Shown: positions 1 through 9,227, numbered from the stretch's first letter. The stretch is 64,000 bases of DNA from Deltaproteobacteria bacterium (GCA_029262375.1 JAJCZM010000018.1:62001-126000); one strand, 5' to 3'. The notes: generated by a model from the letters alone, not told the origin. A program made the numbers and translations.

Positions 1-2613
1 CGAGAACGTCTCGAGCACGGTCGGATTCAGCGCATGCAGCGGCGAGACGCCGGCGAGAAGCCGCTCGAGATCTTCGGCGATCATTCGGCCCTGATGAAGT
101 GAGACTTCCGCAGTATTTCCAGCAACATGCGGCGTTGTGATCACGTTATCCATCAATACTAAAGGATCGTCGGCCGCGGGCGGTTCAACGCGAAACACGT
201 CGAGTGCCGCGCCTGCGAGATGGCCGGCGGACAACGCCCGAACCAACGCGTCCTCGTCCACGAGCGCCGCACGCGCGGTATTGATCAGCGCGCTGCCCGG
301 CTTCATGAGGGCGAACTCACGTTCACCGATCATCTCGCGCGTCTCGTCGGTCACCGCGGCATGCAGACTGACGATATCGCTCGTGCGCAAAAGCTCTTCG
401 AGCGACACGAGTCGTGCATCGACGCGCTCGGCGGCAGCGCGGTCGATGAATGGATCTGCCACCAGCACATCGGCGCCGAAGCCCGCCAAGCGAGCCGTCA
501 CCTGTTTGCCGACCGCACCGAGTCCGACCAAGCCCACAGTAATACCGCTCAGTTCGTGACCGCGCAGCGTAGAGAACGCATGTCCCATACGCGTCATATC
601 ACCGGCCTGCCCTCCGGGCGCGCGAAGAAACGCATTCGCGGCCGTAAGCTTTCGCGCAAGCATCAGTGCAAAAGCGACCGCGCAGTCGGCCACCGCGTTG
701 GCATTGCGGCCGGGCGCGTTCAGCACCGCAATACCGAAGGCCGTGCACGCATCGACGTGCACGTTGACCGCATCGCTGCGGCAGGCCGCAATCACGCGGA
801 GATCCGTGAGCTTCGAGAGCGCCGCGGCATCGACGAGATCAACCTCGGTGATGAACACATGAACGCCGTCGAGCGCTTCGACCAACGACGGCCCGGTCAG
901 CAACCGCGCGACCTCACGGAAGCTGGCGTACTCGACTTCACCCATCGCGCGCAGCCGCTCGAGCGAGGACTCGTCGATGTCGGCGGTCACGAGAATCTTG
1001 GGCCTGAAGCTCCCGCGCGCGGGGCGCGCTTGCGCGTCGTTGGTCGCGAGCGCGAGTCCGATCGCCTGGTCCGACGCTTTCGCGGCGGCCTCGCTCTTGA
1101 GCACACGCTGTTCGCACCAACTCGGATACAACGTCGCGTACCGCGAAACCCCGTCACTCGCCGGCTCGACGATAGTTCCGGCATCGGCGGCCGACTGCGC
1201 CGCTTCGCGGAGATCGGCAAACGTCCCCGCACCGATACCGGCCAACAACGCGGCACCGAGCGCACTGGTATGGGCAGACGGCGCGATGCGAATCGGGACA
1301 TTGAGAACATCGGCCAGCGTGCGAGCGAACACCGCGCTGCGCGACAATCCTCCGGCCAGTGCGACTTCGCGCGGCTCGTGGCCCGAACCTTCGACCAACT
1401 GCGCGACGTTCGCTTTGATCCCGTACGCCAAGCCGTCAACCACCGCGCGAGACAGATGCGGGCGACCGCTTTCGCCGGGCGCCATGGTCACGTGCGTCAG
1501 CGTGAGATCGCCGGTCGGCAGACCCATATTCTTCGCATCCTGCACCTGCACGCCGACAGTAGAGAAGAATCCTGCGTCGCCCGATGTGACGAGCTCGGCC
1601 TCGGCCAGCAACTTCGCCACCGGTTCACGTGCACCCGGGTGCAGTACACCCGCCAGCCAATCCAAGGTTTCGCCGAGCGGTCCGGCGTTGCTCTCGAGCA
1701 TCCAGGAGCCCTCGTGCAGATAGTGGCCGGCCCAGAGTCGTTGTCGTCGGTCGTGGGGCACGCTGTCGGTGAGAACGGTGACGGGCGCCGTCGTTCCACC
1801 GACGATCGCAAATGTTGAAGCATCGGCCGCATGGGCGGAATGGCCGACGCCGCCGCCCAGCATCGCGCACTGCGAATCGCCGCCGCCCATGAAAACCGGA
1901 GTCCCTGCGCGTAGGCCGAAGGCGTCGGCAGCCTGCGTCGTGATGTTGCCCAACGCCGTACCGGGCTCGCGAACTGCTGGGAATAGCTCTCGAGGCAGCC
2001 CGAGCGTCGAGATGAGATCGTCCGCCCAACGTCGCTCGGCGAGGTCGTAGACCAAGGTCTCGCCGGCTTGCGTGGGATCGGTCGCGACTTCGCCGGTGAG
2101 TGCCCACCCGAGCCAATCGCTCAGACCGACGCAGGCGGTGGCCGCAGCAAGGTCGTCCGGACGATTCGCCGCCAGCCACTGCAGCCTGGCGGCGGGGAAG
2201 ATCGGGTAAGGCCAACGACCGGTTCGTGCGTACAGGACATCGCCGTGCTCAGCGGCCAACGTGAGTCCTTCTAGAACGGCGCGCGCATCTCGGTTGGTCG
2301 TCGCAAACAGCGGCGCGCTCTCGCCAAGCAATACCGTGCCGATTCGCATCGCAGAACAGGCGATTGCAGATACGTCCGTCGGCTCGATGCCTGCCTTTCG
2401 CATCGCTTCGCGCGTCGCCGCGGCGAGCGCATGCAGCGCCTGATCGCAGTCAAATTCGAAACCGAGACCGGCTGTATCGGGTGCCGCACGCGGCGCCCAG
2501 GGTCGCGAAGCAACAATGATGGCGCCACTGCCGGGCGCATGCAGCAAACAGCGACCGCCGGAGCCGCCGATGTCGAGCCCCATGAGCCAGCCGCTTCGAC
2601 CGTTAGCGTCCAT
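1..2613 (-). CDS. FGGY-family carbohydrate kinase fused to D-2-hydroxyacid dehydrogenase (3' end outside window)
   Basis: Read on the minus strand, one frame stays open from about 2670 to the window edge. It encodes two enzymes in a single chain of at least 871 residues. The N-terminal ~500 residues are an FGGY sugar kinase: MGLDIGGSGGRC near the start is the phosphate-binding loop, PVFMGGGDSQCAM and ALAGGLSRSAVFAR are the second-domain ATP/sugar motifs. After a linker near residue 540 comes an NAD-dependent 2-hydroxyacid dehydrogenase: GLVGLGAVGKQV (Rossmann loop, about residue 695), the catalytic Arg in INTAR (about 781), Glu in DVFRVEP and His in TTPHVAGNT (about 829). I chose ATG 2613; ATG 2583 is also possible. 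The frame was checked codon by codon and has no stop between the domains. A sugar or sugar acid is phosphorylated and its oxo/hydroxy form interconverted; the substrate is unknown. Confidence 0.85.
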   Translation of the reverse strand, partial: MDANGRSGWLMGLDIGGSGGRCLLHAPGSGAIIVASRPWAPRAAPDTAGLGFEFDCDQALHALAAATREAMRKAGIEPTDVSAIACSAMRIGTVLLGESAPLFATTNRDARAVLEGLTLAAEHGDVLYARTGRWPYPIFPAARLQWLAANRPDDLAAATACVGLSDWLGWALTGEVATDPTQAGETLVYDLAERRWADDLISTLGLPRELFPAVREPGTALGNITTQAADAFGLRAGTPVFMGGGDSQCAMLGGGVGHSAHAADASTFAIVGGTTAPVTVLTDSVPHDRRQRLWAGHYLHEGSWMLESNAGPLGETLDWLAGVLHPGAREPVAKLLAEAELVTSGDAGFFSTVGVQVQDAKNMGLPTGDLTLTHVTMAPGESGRPHLSRAVVDGLAYGIKANVAQLVEGSGHEPREVALAGGLSRSAVFARTLADVLNVPIRIAPSAHTSALGAALLAGIGAGTFADLREAAQSAADAGTIVEPASDGVSRYATLYPSWCEQRVLKSEAAAKASDQAIGLALATNDAQARPARGSFRPKILVTADIDESSLERLRAMGEVEYASFREVARLLTGPSLVEALDGVHVFITEVDLVDAAALSKLTDLRVIAACRSDAVNVHVDACTAFGIAVLNAPGRNANAVADCAVAFALMLARKLTAANAFLRAPGGQAGDMTRMGHAFSTLRGHELSGITVGLVGLGAVGKQVTARLAGFGADVLVADPFIDRAAAERVDARLVSLEELLRTSDIVSLHAAVTDETREMIGEREFALMKPGSALINTARAALVDEDALVRALSAGHLAGAALDVFRVEPPAADDPLVLMDNVITTPHVAGNTAEVSLHQGRMIAEDLERLLAGVSPLHALNPTVLETFS

Positions 2614-2726
2614 GCGGCGCTCCCACACAGGTCGTCGGCCGTCGCGCCGTAGTTCGTACTTCGGTGAAACTCATGGATCAGTGCAACTCGCGCGACCAAC
2701 TCACGTAGCCAAAACAGGCAACCAGA

Positions 2727-3974
2727 TCACGCATCGAACACGACCGGCAGTTCGCGCGGCGCACGGAACATGTAACCGGTGATGTGCACATCCTTCGCGT
2801 CAGGGTCGAGTCGTAGATTGGGAAGTCGGTCGAGGAGCGCATCGAGAAACACACGCGTTTCCATTTTCGCCAGATGCATCCCCAGACAAGTATGCGGGCC
2901 CGAGGCGAACGCTGTGTTTTGGCGATGCGGGCGATGAATGTCGAAAACGTCGGCATCATCCCAACGCGTATCGTCGTGATTCGCGGCTCCGAGATTAACG
3001 TGAATGAATGCGCCTTCGGGGAGCGCGACGCCGCAGACGGTAGTGTCGCAGGTGGCGGTGCGAATGATGCCCGTCAGTGGGCATTCCCAACGCACGCCCT
3101 CGTCGATCGCGGCGTCCATCAGCGAACGGTCTGCGCGAAGAGCTTGCAGCTGTTCCGGTTGGCTGAGCAGTCCGAACAGAAGATTGCTAGATGAACGATA
3201 CGTGGTTTCGGCACCGGCCGGCGCGAGCAAGCGTAGAAACGAGTAGATCATCTCGTCGCTCAGCCGATCACCGTCAAGTTCGGCCTCAGCAAGGCATGTC
3301 ACCAGGTCGTCTCGCGGAGTCGTGCGGCGCTCGGCCAACACGGAGGCGAACAGTCGCCGTAGTTTCTGCGACGCTTCGAGCCCGCGTTCCGGATTGAAGC
3401 CGACACTGATCAGTTCGACCGCCCAACGATGAAAGCGCGGCCAATCCTCGTCCGGAAGTCCCATCATTCCTGCGATGACCGCAACGGGGAACGGAAACGT
3501 CAGCTGCCTGACCAGTTCGGCGCGACCGGACGCAACGAACGCATCGATGTGTTCGTCGATGATCGGCTTGACCAACTCGTGCTCCCAGCGCTCGAGGGCG
3601 CGGCGCGAGAAGGCTTGCTGAATAAGTCCGCGATACTGCGTGTGCGTGGGCGGATCCATCTCGAGGATCGTCGAGCCAAGGACAGGGCCCATGGTCATGG
3701 CGTATCCGGACGACGTAAATCGTGTAGGGTCTCGTAGGATCTCCGTGACGGCGTCGTACGTCACCGCCGAGTAGACGGTCAAATCGGCGCCGAGAGCCGC
3801 AGCCTGTTCGTCGCCGATGAGCGCAGCAACGGTCTCTTCTACGACCGGCGCCCGCGCACGTTGTTCGCGCCAACGCTGGTACGGATCGCGAACGGTGCCC
3901 GCGCCTTGCGCGCGGTTGAACTCCTCGAATGGATCGAAGCCGGCGTCAGTCGTGGTGTCGGTGCCCGTCGTCAT
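2727..3974 (-). CDS. cytochrome P450 (bacterial class I type)
   Basis: A soluble 415-residue P450 monooxygenase with all the usual marks: I-helix AGAETT at 253-258 (oxygen activation), ExxR as EGVR at 292-295, and heme-thiolate loop FASGPHTCLG at 356-365 with Cys363 as ligand. Length and lack of a membrane anchor fit bacterial P450s that take electrons from a ferredoxin; no ferredoxin or reductase lies nearby. A GGGGGG run about 6 nt before the ATG supports the start. It lies 91 bp downstream of, and on the same strand as, the TetR gene, so the two may be co-transcribed and controlled from the palindrome at 4725. Substrate is unknown; the neighbourhood suggests a hydrophobic polycyclic or fatty substrate. 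Confidence 0.93.
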   Translation of the reverse strand: MTTGTDTTTDAGFDPFEEFNRAQGAGTVRDPYQRWREQRARAPVVEETVAALIGDEQAAALGADLTVYSAVTYDAVTEILRDPTRFTSSGYAMTMGPVLGSTILEMDPPTHTQYRGLIQQAFSRRALERWEHELVKPIIDEHIDAFVASGRAELVRQLTFPFPVAVIAGMMGLPDEDWPRFHRWAVELISVGFNPERGLEASQKLRRLFASVLAERRTTPRDDLVTCLAEAELDGDRLSDEMIYSFLRLLAPAGAETTYRSSSNLLFGLLSQPEQLQALRADRSLMDAAIDEGVRWECPLTGIIRTATCDTTVCGVALPEGAFIHVNLGAANHDDTRWDDADVFDIHRPHRQNTAFASGPHTCLGMHLAKMETRVFLDALLDRLPNLRLDPDAKDVHITGYMFRAPRELPVVFDA

Positions 3975-4065
3975 GAACGTTCCCCCCTACGGACCCGCTG
4001 CGTCGTCGCCGCCCTGCCGGCTCGACGCGGCTGCGACCCAGTACGAGGGCCGCGACGCCGACGAA

Positions 4066-4719
4066 TCATTCGCCACCATCGCTGTCGTTTCCCTCTCGCA
4101 GCAGCCTTCGGGCAATACGCAGCACCTCTTCACGGTGTGCCGCCCAGTGCTCCGAACTGAGCGGGTCGAAGCCCGCCGTACCGACGAGAACCGGTAAGCC
4201 GGCAACGAAAAAGATCGTCGCACCCGCGATCGTGGCCGCCACATGCGCGGGATCTATCTTGCGCAACTCGTCCATCGAGTCGGCGTTGTCGTCGATAAAG
4301 GACTGCACGAGCGGGATGAACGGCACGATGTGCGGCCCCGCAGCGGAGCCGGCTTCCGACGGGCCGTTCGCGACTTCTCGCAACAGGATTCGCGCGAACG
4401 TCGGGCGCTCGCCTATGTAGTCCACCCAAGCCGCGATGGCGGCCTCGATCCGGTCGTGGAGAGTTCCAGGTTTCTTGAAGGCGGTATCGAGGCGTTGGCG
4501 GAAGTCGCCGAACACGCCCTGCAGCACGGCGTCGTAGACCTCTGCTTTGTCGCGGTAGTAGTAGACGATCGAAGCACGGCGAATGCCGACGGCCTCGGCG
4601 ATGTCTTCGAGCCTGGCCTTGTCGAAACCGATGTCGGCAAACAGCCGCTCTGCGTTCTTGAGGATGGACGCTCGGGTGGCTTCGGAACGGGCGCTCGGTT
4701 CTCTTGCTACTCGTGCCAT
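4066..4719 (-). CDS. TetR/AcrR-family transcriptional regulator
   Basis: A 217-residue repressor with an N-terminal helix-turn-helix at 36-55 (RLEDIAEAVGIRRASIVYYY), followed by a helical ligand domain typical of TetR proteins. A perfect 26-bp palindrome begins 6 bp upstream of its start codon and is the obvious autoregulatory operator. The same palindrome faces the P450 gene at 4912 on the other strand, and the P450 at 2727-3974 lies downstream on its own strand, so its likely targets are the two P450s. The effector is unknown but is probably a lipid or its CoA ester. Confidence 0.93.
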   Translation of the reverse strand: MARVAREPSARSEATRASILKNAERLFADIGFDKARLEDIAEAVGIRRASIVYYYRDKAEVYDAVLQGVFGDFRQRLDTAFKKPGTLHDRIEAAIAAWVDYIGERPTFARILLREVANGPSEAGSAAGPHIVPFIPLVQSFIDDNADSMDELRKIDPAHVAATIAGATIFFVAGLPVLVGTAGFDPLSSEHWAAHREEVLRIARRLLREGNDSDGGE

Positions 4720-4724
4720 CCCAT

Positions 4725-4750
4725 CTATCTACCTGCGCGCAGGTAGATAG
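4725..4750. promoter_or_regulatory. TetR-type operator palindrome
   Basis: CTATCTACCTGCG is followed directly by its exact reverse complement, giving a perfect 26-bp palindrome. It lies between the TetR start (4719) and the divergent P450 gene. Core CTACCTGNNNNCAGGTAG resembles operators of TetR-type repressors. Inferred target: the adjacent TetR protein. Confidence 0.8.
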
Positions 4751-4851
4751 ACAAGAACACCCGAAAGCGGGGGCGCGCTCAGCGTGCTTCAAAAGCTGCA
4801 AAGACTCAGGCCCGCCGCTACGTTGCCGTCGTGGCGGTTTCCAACTCTCGG

Positions 4852-4896
4852 CTCTCTTTGCCCTCTTTGCCCTCTTTGCCCCGTTTGCCCCGTTTG
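4852..4896. repeat. five tandem 9-bp units before the P450 gene
   Basis: Units read CTCTCTTTG, CCCTCTTTG twice, then CCCCGTTTG twice. If translation began at 4831 the repeat would encode a Leu-Pro-rich leader, but the conserved P450 sequence starts at ATG 4912, so I treat it as part of the leader region. Confidence 0.8.
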
Positions 4897-4911
4897 CCCA
4901 CGGTAGACCCG

Positions 4912-6231
4912 ATGCCGCCCCGGGTCGGCCGCCTCCCCTGGCTCGGCGCGGGTGCCGCGTTGCTGACGAACCCGACCCAGTTCTTCGCCAGGTCGCGGCG
5001 TCGCCACGGCGATACCTTTGTAGTCGACGCGCTCGGCTACAGACTGTTCTGCGTGTTCTCGCCCGACGGTGTGCGTGCGCTCTATCGACTCGAAGAATCA
5101 CAGGCGAGCTTCGGACTGGCCACCTACGAGCTGGTCATGAAACGAAAACTGCCTACCGAGATGGTCATCGGTCGGCGCACCTTCCCCCACGACCTGTTCG
5201 CCCGCGAAGATGTAGAAGAGTACCTCGAGCATCTCGGCACGGCTGTCGACGCGCAGCTAGCTGAGCTTGCCCAGCTTGCGCAGCATGCCCCGCTCGGAAT
5301 GCCTGCCGACTCTGCCGAAACCGGCGAGTTCGAGATCTTCGCGTTCGCACGTCGGCTCGGACACCGACTCGGACTGACGTCGTGGGCAGGTGCGGAAGCC
5401 GCCTCCACCGAGAATTTGGCGCGGCTTACGCCGTTGCTTGACCAACTGGATCAAGGCGAGTCGTTCGTGCGCCCGACATCACTTTTGTCGACGGCGCTGA
5501 CGAAACGCCGCCGCGAGACCGACGCGATGCACGGCGTCGAGCGCATCATCGCCGAGCTCACCACGGCGCGTGCCGGTCAACCGCCGCGCGGCGACTACCT
5601 CGAGCGGATCTATTCGGCGTTTTCCGACCTCGACGAACCCGAGCGTTCCGTCCAGACGGCGCGCGACATCATGCTGATTCACATGGGCGCGCAGTCGAAT
5701 CTCTACGCTGCGCTCGCGTGGACATTGGTCAATCTGCTCGAGCGGCCTGAACTCATCGCGCGAATTCGCAACGGCGACGAAGATTTGCTCGAACGGACCG
5801 CCAGCGAATCGATCCGCATGGCGCAGCGCTCGATCACGCTGCGACTCGTTTTGAAACCGACGACCATCGTCAGTGACGGCACTCCCTACACGCTTGCGCC
5901 GGGCACGATGATCACGACGATGTTGTCGGTGACAAACACGACCGCTGCCGAGGGCCTCGACCGCTTCGACCCGGATCGCTACGAAGGACGTAGGCTCTGC
6001 CCACACGCCGACCTGGCCACGCCGGAACTCGTCAGCACGTTCGGCCACGCGGTTCACGCCTGCCCGGCCCAGCGCTTTGCTATCTCGGCGATTCGGATTT
6101 CGCTGGCGCGCTTGTTCGATCGTTACGACCTGACCAAGCACTTCGACTCGCCGCGCGCGCTGCCGCGCCAGTTAGGCGGCGTCGCACGGGCAGATCGCGC
6201 GTGCATGGTGTCGTACCGGGCGCGACGCTGA
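4912..6231 (+). CDS. cytochrome P450 with atypical I-helix (CYP7/CYP8-like)
   Basis: A 439-residue P450. The heme loop FGHAVHACPAQRFA places the thiolate at Cys384, and ExxR is ESIR at 299-302. The I-helix reads IHMGAQSNLYAAL (256-268) and lacks the acid-Thr pair needed for ordinary oxygen activation. This loss is known from CYP7/CYP8-type and other P450s, some of which rearrange peroxides instead of hydroxylating. The heme loop also has Ala and Pro-Ala where Gly is usual. Residues 114-126 carry a 9-bp tandem repeat (AQLAELAQLAQHA; 5251-5286). ATG 4912 is chosen because MPPRVGRLPWLG is a normal P450 N-terminus; a longer frame from 4831 only adds repeat-coded sequence. Divergent from the TetR gene and probably under its operator. 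Confidence 0.85.
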   Translation: MPPRVGRLPWLGAGAALLTNPTQFFARSRRRHGDTFVVDALGYRLFCVFSPDGVRALYRLEESQASFGLATYELVMKRKLPTEMVIGRRTFPHDLFAREDVEEYLEHLGTAVDAQLAELAQLAQHAPLGMPADSAETGEFEIFAFARRLGHRLGLTSWAGAEAASTENLARLTPLLDQLDQGESFVRPTSLLSTALTKRRRETDAMHGVERIIAELTTARAGQPPRGDYLERIYSAFSDLDEPERSVQTARDIMLIHMGAQSNLYAALAWTLVNLLERPELIARIRNGDEDLLERTASESIRMAQRSITLRLVLKPTTIVSDGTPYTLAPGTMITTMLSVTNTTAAEGLDRFDPDRYEGRRLCPHADLATPELVSTFGHAVHACPAQRFAISAIRISLARLFDRYDLTKHFDSPRALPRQLGGVARADRACMVSYRARR

Positions 6232-6240
6232 ATCCTCGCG

Positions 6241-7872
6241 CTACGGATCGCGGAGCAGCGCGACCAATCGGCGTTTGTCGATCTTGCCGGTATCGGTGAA
6301 CGGCAGTTCTTCGCTGGTTCGATAGAAATAGCGCTTGGGCACTTTGTACGACGACAGATCTTTGGCCAGGCGCCGGCGCAACTCGTCTTCGCCTAGCTGC
6401 GCGCCTGCACTGAGCACGACGGCAACCGCCACGATCTCGCCGCGCTGAGCATCGGGAAGCCCGACGACATGCGCTTCCTTGATCTCGTCCATGGCAGCCA
6501 TGAGCTGTTCTATTTCGAGCGGCGACACGTTCGCTCCGCCGGTCTTGATCACGTCGCCGAGCCGCCCCTTGAAGAAAAGATAGCCACCTTCATCGAGGTA
6601 ACCGCCGTCACCGGTGTGGTAGAAACCATCGCCGTCGAAGACTTGCTCGCGGGGAACCTTGTACAGCCCCTGCATCAGGCTATAGCCGCGCACGCAGATC
6701 TCGCCCAATTCTCCGGCTGCGAGTTCTTCTCCACTGATTGGATCCACGATCTTGTGCTCGAGCCCCGGCACCGACTTACCGAAACTACCGCGTAGTTTCT
6801 CCGGCAGATCGACGTCCATGCGCCCGATCGTGTGCGGGCCGCAGGTCTCGGTCATGCCGAGCGAATTCGAGCGCAGCTCCGGATCGTTCGGGCGAACATG
6901 GACAGGCAACAGATCGTAGAGATTGCCTCCGCGAATGCGCGACAGGTCGCGCGACGCGAAACTCTCGTGCTCGGCCATGGCTTTCGCATAGTGCGGCCAC
7001 CCCGCCACGACGGTCGCGCGCTGGTTCTCGATCAGATCAAGAGTACGACCGGCCTCGAACAATTTCTCCGTCAACAAACAGGCGCCGGCATGCATCGCTG
7101 CCAGCAAAGAGAAGACGAAGCCGCCGACCCAGAAAAACGGCATCGGCGTGTAAATCCGATCGTCGGCCGTCAGATCTCGGAAGGTATTGAGCGTCCATGC
7201 GTGGCGAAGCGTGGATGCATGACCGTGCACCGCACCTTTGGGATCCGCCGTACTTCCCGAGCTGTAGATGATCATCATCGGATCGGCCGGCGCGACGGCG
7301 GCTTCGGCTTCCTCGAGCAAGGCGGGCAAAGCGGGCAAGGCAGTCGCGTCGCGAAAGAGCGCATCGGCCGGGCGACTCCAATCGCGCGCGCCGTCGCCCC
7401 ATACGTAAACGGATCGCAAATGAGGAAGCTCGTCCGCACGGATCTGCGTCGTCGTGTTGGATCGCAACGATGGCGCCGCGTCCTCGAGCCGCTCGAGATA
7501 GTCGTGCCCAAGAAAGCCGTCGACCGTCAGCAGCGTGCAGATATCGGAATGCTGCATCACCCACGCGAGTTCGCGCGGCTTGTAGAACGTGTTGATGGGG
7601 ACGACGACCGCGCCGATGCGCGCCGCCGCCAACCAGGCCGTCACCCAGTCGGGTCCGTTCGGCATGAGGACGCCGACATGGGTGCCCTTGCGCACGCCAC
7701 CCGCGAGCAGACCGCCTGCGAGCTGCGCCGAGCGCCGCTCAGCCTCGGCGTAGCTCATCACACGATCGCCGAGCACGATGAGATCGCGCTCGCCCTGCGC
7801 GAGCGCGCCGCGACGAATGAAGTCGCCAACGGTCTGCGCGAGATCGGGAGAAACGGAAAATGGGTTCGGCAT
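6241..7872 (-). CDS. AMP-forming acyl-CoA synthetase (ligase)
   Basis: A 543-residue ANL-superfamily enzyme that activates a carboxylic acid to its CoA thioester through an acyl-adenylate. P-loop YSSGSTADPKG lies at 203-213, followed by GMTET, the TGD motif, the hinge GRLGDVIKTGG, and the catalytic Lys in TGK at about 530. ATG 7872 is preferred; a TTG 12 bp upstream is in frame. A small in-frame 9-bp repeat (7319-7345) encodes LPALPAL in the linker before the P-loop. It is divergent from the acyl-CoA dehydrogenase operon at 8079 with a TTTGACG palindrome between them, so ligation and beta-oxidation are likely co-regulated. Confidence 0.94.
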   Translation of the reverse strand: MPNPFSVSPDLAQTVGDFIRRGALAQGERDLIVLGDRVMSYAEAERRSAQLAGGLLAGGVRKGTHVGVLMPNGPDWVTAWLAAARIGAVVVPINTFYKPRELAWVMQHSDICTLLTVDGFLGHDYLERLEDAAPSLRSNTTTQIRADELPHLRSVYVWGDGARDWSRPADALFRDATALPALPALLEEAEAAVAPADPMMIIYSSGSTADPKGAVHGHASTLRHAWTLNTFRDLTADDRIYTPMPFFWVGGFVFSLLAAMHAGACLLTEKLFEAGRTLDLIENQRATVVAGWPHYAKAMAEHESFASRDLSRIRGGNLYDLLPVHVRPNDPELRSNSLGMTETCGPHTIGRMDVDLPEKLRGSFGKSVPGLEHKIVDPISGEELAAGELGEICVRGYSLMQGLYKVPREQVFDGDGFYHTGDGGYLDEGGYLFFKGRLGDVIKTGGANVSPLEIEQLMAAMDEIKEAHVVGLPDAQRGEIVAVAVVLSAGAQLGEDELRRRLAKDLSSYKVPKRYFYRTSEELPFTDTGKIDKRRLVALLRDP

Positions 7873-7923
7873 CGCGGCTCGCAACGCACTTGCGTCGCCT
7901 TCGGCTCCCGATATAGCCTCCTA

Positions 7924-7940
7924 TTTGACGGATCGTCAAC
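7924..7940. promoter_or_regulatory. operator, TTTGACG-N3-CGTCAAA family (site 1)
   Basis: TTTGACGGATCGTCAAC: inverted repeat with a 3-bp spacer and one mismatch in the last base. It sits between the divergent acyl-CoA ligase (start 7872) and acyl-CoA dehydrogenase (start 8079) and can serve both promoters. Same motif as at 17483, 23783, 23850, 44849 and 53977. Confidence 0.8.
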
Positions 7941-8000
7941 TCTTTCGTCGATTGCGCATCTGCGCTGGTAGCGCCACTGCGTCCTCGCGCGGCGGGCCAA

Positions 8001-8046
8001 CGTAAGCGCGAACGCAAGCGTACGCGCAAGCATTCGCAAGCGTACG
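8001..8046. repeat. degenerate ~12-bp tandem repeat in leader
   Basis: Imperfect copies of CGCAAGCGTACG fill the leader of the acyl-CoA dehydrogenase gene, directly before an AAGGAGAG stretch. Function unknown; one of many short repeats in this window. Confidence 0.55.
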
Positions 8047-8078
8047 AAGGAGAGAAACGAAGGCCGCCTACACCCGCG

Positions 8079-9224
8079 ATGCAATTCGAATGGACTGCCG
8101 ACGATAAGCGATTCCGTGAAGAACTAGCCCGCTTCCTCGACGAGACACTGCCCGCAGACTGGGACGAACTGTCCAAGGAAGGTCCGGGCAGCGACGCGCA
8201 AGCCGAGTTCTCGAAAGTCTTCTGTCGCCGCCTGGCCGAGCGCGGCTGGCTCACCCCGCACTGGCCGAGCGCGTACGGCGGTCGCGACGCGACGCCGTGG
8301 CAACACGCAGTATTGAGCGAAGAAATGTGGTCGCGCGGCGAGCCGCGCGGCCCGCAGTACATGAACGTCAACTGGATCGGCCCGACGATCATGGAGTTCG
8401 GCAGCGACGAGCAGAAGGCGCTGCACCTACCCGCCATATCTGAAGGCCGCGTCTTGTGGTGCCAAGGGTTTTCGGAACCCGAGGCGGGATCCGACCTGGT
8501 CGCGCTGCGCACGGCCGCCGAGCGCGATGGAGACGACTACGTCATCAATGGGACGAAGATCTGGACGTCTTACGCGAACCACGCTGACTACTGTTTCCTG
8601 CTTGCACGCACCGAGCCCGAATCGAAGCGACACAAAGGCATCTCGGTGCTGTTGGTCCCGATGAACACACCGGGCATCGAGCTGCGCGAAATCCCGAGTG
8701 TCGTCGGGCATCGCTACTTCCACGAAGTCTTTTTCACCGATGCACGCGTCCCCGCAAGCTGCCGTCTCGGGCCCGAGAACGAAGGCTGGGCCGTCGTCAG
8801 TCACGCGCTTCAGTACGAACGCGTCGGCGCGCCCCGCTACGCGCGCGCCGCGCGCACACTGGACCGCCTCGCGGACTACGCGCGTGAAAACGGAACACTC
8901 GACGACCCCACGATCCAAGAGAAACTCGGACACGCGCGCACGATGTGCGAAGCGGCGCGCCTGCTCAGCTACAAAGTCATCGATCAGCGCGCAAAGGGGC
9001 TTCCACCGAGCGCCGACACGAACGTCGCGCGGGTCGCAGGCACCACCGTCGATCGCGCCGTCGGCGAACTCGCACTCGAGATCTGCGGCGAGAACGCACT
9101 CGCCGACGGCAGCTTCGCCGACGCGAACTTCCGTATGTCGATGACGGCCGGCGTCGCGGTCGGCGCCACCGAGATCCAACTCAACTTGATTGCCTCTCGC
9201 ATCCTGCGGTTGCCCAAGGAATAG
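8079..9224 (+). CDS. acyl-CoA dehydrogenase (FadE26-like)
   Basis: A 381-residue flavoenzyme that makes the alpha,beta double bond in acyl-CoA. WCQGFSEPEAGSDL is the FAD/substrate signature in the beta domain, and YERVGAPRYARAARTL carries the Glu in the position used as base by long/branched-chain and steroid FadE26-type enzymes. The C-terminus ends GATEIQLNLIASRILRLP. First gene of a tight operon: 3 bp to the next dehydrogenase at 9228. The 17-bp palindrome at 7924 is its probable operator. Confidence 0.93.
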   Translation: MQFEWTADDKRFREELARFLDETLPADWDELSKEGPGSDAQAEFSKVFCRRLAERGWLTPHWPSAYGGRDATPWQHAVLSEEMWSRGEPRGPQYMNVNWIGPTIMEFGSDEQKALHLPAISEGRVLWCQGFSEPEAGSDLVALRTAAERDGDDYVINGTKIWTSYANHADYCFLLARTEPESKRHKGISVLLVPMNTPGIELREIPSVVGHRYFHEVFFTDARVPASCRLGPENEGWAVVSHALQYERVGAPRYARAARTLDRLADYARENGTLDDPTIQEKLGHARTMCEAARLLSYKVIDQRAKGLPPSADTNVARVAGTTVDRAVGELALEICGENALADGSFADANFRMSMTAGVAVGATEIQLNLIASRILRLPKE

Positions 9225-9227
9225 CCG

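Noticed and set aside
220..1818. A 532-codon plus-strand open frame
   Set aside because: It lies opposite the kinase-dehydrogenase fusion, whose frame holds clear catalytic motifs throughout. The plus-strand product is Arg-rich and matches nothing.
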